Assembly: GCA_041584015.1 (NCBI GenBank)
Contig: JBFHES010000122.1
Location: forward strand, 1 to 12,917
Source of the DNA: JBFHES01 sp041584015
Lineage (GTDB): Bacteria; Bacteroidota; Bacteroidia; Bacteroidales; M50B96
Direction of reading: 5' to 3'
DNA length: 12,917 bases
The notes under the pieces: model-generated
What the model was told of the DNA's origin: nothing
Databases searched by the model: none
What the model saw: only the letters and a program-made list of their open reading frames with translations
Made by a program: the position numbers and the translations under genes
Shown: piece by piece, positions 8,120-12,917 of the stretch
How positions within the stretch are numbered: position 1 is the first letter of the stretch
How the letters are laid out: every line of letters begins with the position of its first letter

Positions 8120-10393
8120 TTATCGACAAACACCCCAAATAGCCTTTAATATACTATTTGACAAGCCTATGTAGGTTTCATCAAACTTTAATTTAACCGA
8201 TTTACTGGCATCCATCTCATCGGTATTACTTACGTGATGTGGATAAACCGAAATGTCAGCTCCTTTTTTTACCCAAACCGGCATTTCTTCCATCGGGCAT
8301 TCAAAGTCATTTAGCCATTGCTTTCCTGAAAAAGTTTCTCCGGTAAAGAGGTTTACCCATTCACCATCCGGCAAATACACATCGCGTTTGTTGTCGCTAT
8401 TCATTACAGGCGCAACAAGGAAATCATCACCAAAGTAATATTGGTCATCAATATGCCAGCACATTTTATCTTCGGGGTGATGGTATAACATGGCGCGCAG
8501 CACTGGATATCCGGTTTTTGTAGTCAGCTCACTTTGCTCCAACAAATAAGGAATAAGCGCATAGCGCAACTTTAACCATTTACGCACAATGCCCGAAATG
8601 GCAGGATATTCGTAAGGCTCTCGCTTTGAAGTTCCGTGATACCGCAGATGAGAAGAGAAAACACCAAACTGGGTCCAACGTACATACAAATCATCGGGAA
8701 TAACAGAATTCATAAAATCAGGCACACCGTGGAAACCGGGTACGTCGTGGCTCCAAAAACCAAAGCCCGACAAACCAATATGGAGCCCTCCTTTTAAGGA
8801 CCCGGCCATCCCGTCCCACGAACAAGCCGAATCGCCGCCCCAGTGAAGCGGGTAACGCTGACAACCGGCCCAACCCGCACGCGACCAAGCAATACTATCT
8901 CCAGATACTTCCTTGGTTATTTCGTGAGCCGCTTTTTGATACAACAGCCCATAAATATTGTTGAGCTTCTCGGGACTCATTCCATGGTAAGTAGCATCCA
9001 TGTGGATTTCTTCGCCAAAATCGGTTTTAATACAAACCACACCCATGTCGAGCAATTCTTTTAAAAGCCCTTTGTACCATTCTACGGCCTTGGGGTAAGT
9101 GAAATCAATCGTTCCGGTGTAGTCTAAAGCCGAAAAATTAGAGTCGGACTGATGCCCAACATCGTGTACCTGACAGATATAGTTGTTATCAATGGCTTCC
9201 TGCTCCTGTTCTGCTTCTTTAGCGATATAAGGCAACTGCCAGAGGCTTACCTTGTATCCGTCTTTCCGCAAGTCTTGCACAAAGCGTTTTGGTTCGGGAA
9301 AGCGTTCTTTATTAAACTTCCATTCGCACAACCAATCGGTTTCGAACCAACCCGTGTCAATATGAATTACATCGCAGGGGTAATCCTCTTTGCGCATGCG
9401 GTTGCAAATAGTTTTCACTTCCTCTTCCGAGAAATAAGTCATTCGGCTCATCCATGTACCAAAACTCCATTTAGGCAACATGGTCGGAAAACCGGTTAAT
9501 TGTCGATAGCCCCGCTGTACTTCCTCAGGAGTTTCACCGCCAATTAAAAATAGATCCATCGCTGGTTCTTCTACTAAGAATTGCAAAGAGCGCGACGAAT
9601 GGTCGGCAACCGACATTTTACCGTAAGACGAAGTATGCAGAAATACGCCATACATGCGGCTCGACATCAAAAAAGGAACGTTTTTATAGGTACGACGGTT
9701 ATTAACACCCTGCCCATCCTGATTTTTCAGTTGAAAGGTACGACCCGACAAATCCATTTTTGCAAAACGTTCGCCCGAGCCTACAAACTTTTCATCCGGT
9801 TCTACTTCGAGCGATAAGGTAGTACGGTCTAACTCACCGTCTTTTTCAACTACTGCCAATGCGTATGCATCGTGTCGTGCTGGGAAAAAGGTATCGTAAG
9901 CACTTAACTTAACTTCTTTTTTACCATCGGGGTAAAAAGATAATTCCAACGATTCTTGTGGCTTTGGGAGTAAGTCGCTCCAATGGTCGATATCAATGGG
10001 TTTGCGGTTTAATTTTGCCCTAACAGTGCCCGATGCATCTTTCACCCACCAAGTATCTTCTTCTTTCTCAATATGAAGCGGATTAACTTGCATGCTTTTG
10101 TCCATCTCCAGCATTATTGACTCCTGCATATCTTCTTGATCAAAGCCAATTGCCGCTCGGATAATCTTATCGCCATAGGCTCTAATACGCAAAGCATAAG
10201 CCTTTCTACTTACTTCGGTATCCGGTGTTATATCGTTGGCTACTTTTTGTTTTTGAAATGGAAGCTCAAGAACAACATCATTGCCATCCGTTTTAACGGC
10301 AATAGGTGCACAAACTTTCCATAGGCATTCATTGCCCGTCATTTTTCGGTCAAAATCCAAAAAATCAAAAAGTTGATAATTCGTTTGGTTCAT
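8120..10393 (-). CDS. GH31 glycoside hydrolase, YicI-like alpha-xylosidase type
   Basis: A 757-residue retaining alpha-glycosidase, close in length to E. coli YicI. There is no signal peptide, so it should act in the cytoplasm on imported oligosaccharides or glycosides. The N-terminal beta-sandwich (about 1-300) precedes the (beta/alpha)8 barrel, which begins near WSFGTWMSR (309-317). IKTDFGE (455-461) contains the nucleophile Asp458 in the same KTDFGE context as YicI. HWGGDSACSWDGM (517-529) holds the acid/base Asp521, again YicI-like. GLSGFGFWSHD (540-550) is another family block, and the C-terminal beta domains follow. This favours alpha-xylosidase over alpha-glucosidase, although related GH31 clades have other specificities. 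It is the second gene of the operon, with a 59-bp gap after the mutarotase-like gene. Confidence 0.93.
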   Translation of the reverse strand: MNQTNYQLFDFLDFDRKMTGNECLWKVCAPIAVKTDGNDVVLELPFQKQKVANDITPDTEVSRKAYALRIRAYGDKIIRAAIGFDQEDMQESIMLEMDKSMQVNPLHIEKEEDTWWVKDASGTVRAKLNRKPIDIDHWSDLLPKPQESLELSFYPDGKKEVKLSAYDTFFPARHDAYALAVVEKDGELDRTTLSLEVEPDEKFVGSGERFAKMDLSGRTFQLKNQDGQGVNNRRTYKNVPFLMSSRMYGVFLHTSSYGKMSVADHSSRSLQFLVEEPAMDLFLIGGETPEEVQRGYRQLTGFPTMLPKWSFGTWMSRMTYFSEEEVKTICNRMRKEDYPCDVIHIDTGWFETDWLCEWKFNKERFPEPKRFVQDLRKDGYKVSLWQLPYIAKEAEQEQEAIDNNYICQVHDVGHQSDSNFSALDYTGTIDFTYPKAVEWYKGLLKELLDMGVVCIKTDFGEEIHMDATYHGMSPEKLNNIYGLLYQKAAHEITKEVSGDSIAWSRAGWAGCQRYPLHWGGDSACSWDGMAGSLKGGLHIGLSGFGFWSHDVPGFHGVPDFMNSVIPDDLYVRWTQFGVFSSHLRYHGTSKREPYEYPAISGIVRKWLKLRYALIPYLLEQSELTTKTGYPVLRAMLYHHPEDKMCWHIDDQYYFGDDFLVAPVMNSDNKRDVYLPDGEWVNLFTGETFSGKQWLNDFECPMEEMPVWVKKGADISVYPHHVSNTDEMDASKSVKLKFDETYIGLSNSILKAIWGVCR

Positions 10394-10452
10394 TTATAGT
10401 AATTGTTAATGATCGATTTGGTTGTGTTTTGTGGGTTTGGTTGCGAAGTGTT

Positions 10453-11136
10453 TTATTCTACTTTTTCAAGAAGAACCCACTTTTCATCGGGTTTAGTCCC
10501 TTCAATCCCTTCCTGATATTTGCCCATTATCTCGTTCCAATCATTTACTCGCGGATTATTTTCTGTTGTTTTCGAATTCAATTCATCCAATGTTTTATCG
10601 GCAGGAATAGAAATCACTAACATTAATTGCCTTCCATTTCTATAAAGCAATAGTTGCTGAAAATCGGCATTACAAAAGCCCTGCGCTATTTCGGGCCACT
10701 CCTCGAACTGTGTACGGTGATATTCCATATACTCCTGCCGGTATTTTTCATTTTCGACCAGATTAGCTGTGAGCAAAATATGTTTCCATTCACTCGCTAC
10801 CGAGGTATTGTTGCACCTTTCTGCTTTTGAGAAATTGTAAAAAGGTTTTTCATACACCTTCATCTTCAATTCAGGAAATTGTTCGTTTATCTGTTTCTTG
10901 AATGCTTCCACATTATTAAGATGCGTGTATAAAGCCAAATGATTGTTCCATTGGTAGAGTTGAACATCAGATGCTCCGTTGGCAGAGGCTATTGATTTTA
11001 TTTTATCCTTATCGGCAACTGAACCTACCAGCTCAACAATAAGTTTGTGTTGTTCTTGATTTGATTGGTCTGCACAGCTTATAAATAAACTACTACACAA
11101 CAATAAGATTGAAAAACACCACATGCATGATTTCAT
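10453..11136 (-). CDS. Lipoprotein with L-rhamnose mutarotase-like (DUF718/RhaM) domain
   Basis: A 227-residue protein, first gene of the operon. The N-terminus MKSCMWCFSILLLCSSLFISC is a lipoprotein signal with the acylated Cys probably at position 21 (LFIS|C, slightly atypical at -3). The C-terminal half (about 118-227) matches the RhaM fold: YMEYHRTQFEEWPEIAQGF (136-154) has the His140 and the WPE triplet corresponding to the RhaM active-site region, followed by LLLYRNGRQLMLVISI and WNEIMGKYQ. The N-terminal half (about 30-100) looks like a second alpha/beta domain of similar layout but lacks the His...WPE block. RhaM enzymes interconvert anomers of L-rhamnose and are normally single-domain and cytoplasmic, so an envelope-anchored two-domain version is unusual. 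Role on a deoxysugar released outside the cytoplasm is inference. Confidence 0.82.
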   Translation of the reverse strand: MKSCMWCFSILLLCSSLFISCADQSNQEQHKLIVELVGSVADKDKIKSIASANGASDVQLYQWNNHLALYTHLNNVEAFKKQINEQFPELKMKVYEKPFYNFSKAERCNNTSVASEWKHILLTANLVENEKYRQEYMEYHRTQFEEWPEIAQGFCNADFQQLLLYRNGRQLMLVISIPADKTLDELNSKTTENNPRVNDWNEIMGKYQEGIEGTKPDEKWVLLEKVE

Positions 11137-11165
11137 AATCAGAATATTTGCTTCGTACTTAATAA

Positions 11166-11197
11166 CCTGAGCTCTATAATCTTTAATTGAACTCAGG
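11166..11197. promoter_or_regulatory. Inverted repeat upstream of the operon, candidate operator
   Basis: CCTGAGCTC and GAACTCAGG form 9-base arms (8 of 9 matching) separated by 14 AT-rich bases. It lies 30-61 bases upstream of the first operon gene, in the divergent region shared with the AraC-type gene. This spacing suits either an activator site at the promoter or a hairpin in the 5' leader. I found no clear TAnnTTTG box for the operon, so the transcription start is not placed. Confidence 0.5.
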
Positions 11198-11236
11198 ATA
11201 TTATGTAATAATATATCTTTTTACAGAATGGAGTTG

Positions 11237-11272
11237 CTATATTTACGCAACGGTCGATTTTGTAAATTATAG
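11237..11272. promoter_or_regulatory. Inverted repeat just upstream of the AraC-type gene
   Basis: CTATATTTAC (11237-11246) and GTAAATTATAG (11262-11272) are inverted copies with one extra base in the right arm. The right arm ends 9 bases before the ATG. The left arm contains TATATTTA, the nearest approach to a Bacteroidota TAnnTTTG -7 box for the regulator gene. Binding by the regulator to its own promoter is plausible but unproven. Confidence 0.4.
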
Positions 11273-11281
11273 CAAAAACAC

Positions 11282-12199
11282 ATGGAAAGACACAACATAA
11301 AATCATCAATTGACGGGCAGGGTGTTTGGTGGCATCCCGGAGATAAAGGACCTCTGGATAAGCTTCCATACATTTTGCAATTTGGCAGCATGAAGTTTAG
11401 CAAGGTAAGAATGGACTATACGATGTACCCGCATACACATCCCGGAATAGGCATACGTTTTATTCACAGTGGTAAATTTCGGTGGATGGTAGAAAGTAAT
11501 GAGATTGATCTTTACCCAGATAACATTTCCATCATTAATCCCTGGCAAATGTATGGCAGTCCGTATGGTAAAACCGATATAGGCGAATATTCGTGGATGG
11601 TGATAAAACCGCTGTCATACAATTTAAACACTCCATTGAGACTAGGCCCCTGGTCTCAAATATCACCAGAACTGCAAGAAAATATTGGTCGCCAACTTAC
11701 GAAAGAAAAAACCATTGTTCTGCGCAATGCTAAAAAGCTAAAAAAGTATTTTGTGGAATTGAAACAGGAACTCCAGAAACAAGAGACAGGTTACGAGATA
11801 GTTGCAAAAAACCTGATTAACAATTTGTTTATCAACCTATATCGCGAACTTACGCACCGACAGTTACAAAATGAGAAAGATGACCATTTCATTAATGACT
11901 TAACCAATCTAATATCGAGCGATTTGACCAAAAAGTGGATAATTGAGGATTTGGCGCTTCGGTTTGGAATGGGCAAAACAAAATTTACCGATGAAGTACG
12001 GAAATTGACGGGTTATCCTCCAGCCAGCTTTATTCTTAATTTAAAGATTAACAAATCGATGGAAATGCTACAAGAAGCATCCTCCAGTTTATCGGAAATA
12101 GCCTATGTCTGCGGGTTTTCCTCCTTGCAACATTATACATCTAGCTTTTCGAACCGAATTGGTGTGGGACCTGGTAAGTATAGAAAATCTGAGATTTAA
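11282..12199 (+). CDS. AraC-family transcriptional regulator
   Basis: A 305-residue soluble DNA-binding protein, presumably the sugar-responsive regulator of the divergent operon. The N-terminal half has a cupin-type sensing domain (about 36-115: YPHTHPGIGIRFIHSGKFRW, then LYPDNISIINPWQMYG). The C-terminal 100 residues carry the two helix-turn-helix units of the family: IIEDLALRFGMGKTKFTDEVRKLTGYPP (220-247) and LSEIAYVCGFSSLQHYTSSFSNRIGVGPGKYR (270-301). The second unit matches the standard AraC/XylS signature. Length and layout are normal. The ATG at 11282 is the first in frame after the divergent control region. Activation in response to a released sugar is the usual mode for this family; the ligand is unknown. 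Confidence 0.93.
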   Translation: MERHNIKSSIDGQGVWWHPGDKGPLDKLPYILQFGSMKFSKVRMDYTMYPHTHPGIGIRFIHSGKFRWMVESNEIDLYPDNISIINPWQMYGSPYGKTDIGEYSWMVIKPLSYNLNTPLRLGPWSQISPELQENIGRQLTKEKTIVLRNAKKLKKYFVELKQELQKQETGYEIVAKNLINNLFINLYRELTHRQLQNEKDDHFINDLTNLISSDLTKKWIIEDLALRFGMGKTKFTDEVRKLTGYPPASFILNLKINKSMEMLQEASSSLSEIAYVCGFSSLQHYTSSFSNRIGVGPGKYRKSEI

Positions 12200-12350
12200 A
12201 GCCTAGATGAGGGTAAAAACTCATTACTTTTCTTCTCGTAATATTTTCTCCATTTTGCGACCGCGTGCCAATTCGTCAATCAGCTTTTCCATGCGTCTGC
12301 ATTACATATAAACCTCAAATTCATCTTCTATTTCTTCTATGCGATAACCA
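12200..12350 (-). other. Short remnant frame inside the right IS-end-like segment
   Basis: On the minus strand, from the repeat at 12351-12378 inward, a 22-codon frame occurs (MEKLIDELARGRKMEKILRE and two more residues, then TAA; about 12224-12292). It could be the start of an insertion-sequence gene cut off by later deletion, because it lies about 90 bases inside the putative end. It is too short for a family call. No gene of normal length fits in this interval. Confidence 0.3.
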
Positions 12351-12378
12351 CTTTACACACACTTCTTAGGACAGTATC
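12351..12378 (+). repeat. Right copy of IS-end-like repeat
   Basis: CTTTACACAC, ACTTCTTA, GGACAGTATC: the same motif and orientation as the copy at 463-488. Together the two copies bracket the whole operon and regulator (about 11.9 kb). The sequence resembles IS256-family termini by recollection. Only about 150 bases of possible element body lie inside it before the regulator gene ends, so any element here is a remnant. Confidence 0.5.
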
Positions 12379-12674
12379 AATATAGGTTACCAGAAGGACG
12401 TCGATCGACCGATTACAAATGAGTTTGTATATAATTAGCAGCCTTTACTTTATATCCCAAATCATGAAATGCCAACTGAAACAGAGAGGTTTTCAGTTTT
12501 TATTTTGAAAACAACTTAACGATAGCAGGAGATTCGAAAAACCAGCTCGAAATAGGAATATATTTAAAACATAGCAATTTCAAGACTTCGATAGCACTAT
12601 AGTCAAAAAACGAAATGAGGCTATTCACAAAGGGCAAATGTCCTCAAAAATCCAAAAGCGCTCCTTAAAACGAC
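12379..12674. other. Gene-free AT-rich stretch before the tRNA-end fragment
   Basis: I see no intact gene. The minus strand has a protein-like but broken frame ending in FHDLGYKVKAANYIQTHL and interrupted by TAA (bases about 12415-12625). It may be decayed coding sequence or chance. CCTTAAAACG at 12663-12672 recurs at 12825-12834 near the integrase. Confidence 0.35.
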
Positions 12675-12700
12675 AAAAGCCGCATGAACTGCGGCTTTTT
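12675..12700. terminator. Terminator hairpin beside the tRNA-end fragment
   Basis: AAAAGCCGCA and TGCGGCTTTT pair perfectly around TGAAC, with a five-T run on the plus strand and four T on the minus strand. It could work in either direction. Its position directly after the tRNA-like 3' end on the minus strand suggests it was the tRNA gene's own terminator. Confidence 0.75.
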
Positions 12701-12718
12701 GTACCCCGGACGGGATTT
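12701..12718 (-). other. Fragment of a tRNA 3' end, candidate attachment-site core
   Basis: On the minus strand the bases read AAATCCCGTCCGGGGTAC. This fits tRNA geometry: the end of a T-loop (AAAT), a 5-base T-stem strand CCCGT, a 7-base acceptor strand CCGGGGT and discriminator A. The 5' remainder of a tRNA is absent. Such 3'-end fragments are the usual cross-over cores of tyrosine-recombinase elements, and an integrase-like gene starts 156 bases away. Confidence 0.6.
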
Positions 12719-12724
12719 ATAAAC

Positions 12725-12798
12725 ACCAGTGTAAATTTCCGTTAAAAACTGCATAACAGGCAATTAACCAACATTTCACAAATAAAACCAGTGCAAAT
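12725..12798 (+). repeat. Direct repeat pair near the attachment site
   Basis: ACCAGTGTAAAT (12725-12736) and ACCAGTGCAAAT (12787-12798) differ at one of 12 positions and lie between the tRNA-end fragment and the integrase-like gene. They could be arm-type integrase binding sites or excisionase sites; this is inferred from position. Confidence 0.45.
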
Positions 12799-12816
12799 AA
12801 AACGTTTAAATTGCCA

Positions 12817-12840
12817 AAAACGTTCCTTAAAACGTTCCTT
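12817..12840 (+). repeat. Perfect 12-bp tandem repeat upstream of the integrase-like gene
   Basis: AAAACGTTCCTT occurs twice head to tail, ending 5 bases before the TAnnTTTG box at 12846. A partial third copy (AAAACGTTTAAA) lies at 12799-12810. The position across the expected -33 region suggests a regulator or recombination-protein site. Confidence 0.6.
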
Positions 12841-12845
12841 AATCA

Positions 12846-12853
12846 TACCTTTG
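12846..12853 (+). promoter_or_regulatory. Bacteroidota-type -7 promoter box for the integrase-like gene
   Basis: TACCTTTG is an exact match to the TAnnTTTG -7 consensus of Bacteroidota promoters, 20 bases before the ATG. The -33 element is poor: TTCC sits where TTTG is expected, within the tandem repeats, suggesting a promoter needing an activator or one that is kept weak. Confidence 0.6.
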
Positions 12854-12873
12854 CTTTATTGATAAGCAACATC

Positions 12874-12917
12874 ATGAAAATAAACTTTTTCCTACAGAAT
12901 CAAAAAAAAGAACTCAC
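12874..12917 (+). CDS. Start of a probable tyrosine-recombinase integrase, cut by window edge
   Basis: Only the first 14 codons are present: MKINFFLQNQKKEL. The pattern MK-I-N-F-hydrophobic-L followed by a Lys-rich turn is the typical first strand of the arm-binding domain of Bacteroidota site-specific integrases. The promoter box, upstream repeats and nearby tRNA-end fragment support this. With so little sequence the call rests largely on context. Confidence 0.55.
   Translation, partial: MKINFFLQNQKKEL

Noticed and set aside
12207..12224. ATGAG...CTCAT hairpin after the regulator gene as its terminator
   Set aside because: The stem is only 5 bp and the following T-rich tract is interrupted, so it is too weak to call.
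12415..12625. Minus-strand broken frame ending FHDLGYKVKAANYIQTHL as a pseudogene
   Set aside because: The frame is short, has an internal TAA, low-complexity AT-driven composition and no recognised family, so it is noted only as possible decayed coding sequence.

Overview
The window looks like chromosomal DNA from a Bacteroidota species, perhaps an environmental Bacteroidales/Cytophagales type. The evidence is the low G+C, the scarcity of Shine-Dalgarno sites, a TAnnTTTG-type -7 box, an integrase N-terminus of the usual Bacteroidota kind, and a sulfatase/glycoside-hydrolase operon next to an AraC regulator. No rRNA, CRISPR array or complete tRNA is visible.

The core is a seven-gene minus-strand operon, read from about 11136 down to 693. 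In order of transcription it encodes a lipoprotein related to L-rhamnose mutarotase, a cytoplasmic GH31 alpha-xylosidase-like enzyme, a uroporphyrinogen-decarboxylase (URO-D) superfamily protein, a Gfo/Idh/MocA oxidoreductase, a sodium/solute symporter (SSS), an exported S1 sulfatase and an exported parallel beta-helix protein (GH141-like). The beta-helix gene is split by one in-frame TAG. A strong intrinsic terminator (575-611) closes the operon. A divergent plus-strand AraC-type regulator (11282-12199) is separated from the operon by 145 bp that carry two inverted repeats, the likely control region.

The genes suggest glycan catabolism without a SusC/SusD pair. Sulfate removal and backbone or side-chain cleavage would occur outside the cytoplasm (sulfatase, beta-helix protein). 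The symporter would import a small sugar or glycoside. GH31, the oxidoreductase and the URO-D-like protein would then work in the cytoplasm, with the mutarotase-like lipoprotein helping sugar anomerisation in the envelope. The substrate is not determined by the sequence; a sulfated, alpha-xylose- or deoxysugar-containing glycan is a working guess. Two imperfect palindromes sit in gaps between operon genes (4281-4317 and 8094-8114).

The flanks are mobile-element territory. The left edge holds the end of an IS3-family transposase (2-277). Near-identical 26-28 bp sequences resembling IS256-type ends lie in the same orientation on both sides of the operon and regulator (463-488 and 12351-12378). 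At the right edge there is an 18-nt fragment matching the geometry of a tRNA 3' end, next to a terminator hairpin, repeated motifs, a TAnnTTTG promoter box and the first codons of a tyrosine-recombinase-like integrase. This is probably the boundary of an integrated element that extends beyond the window.
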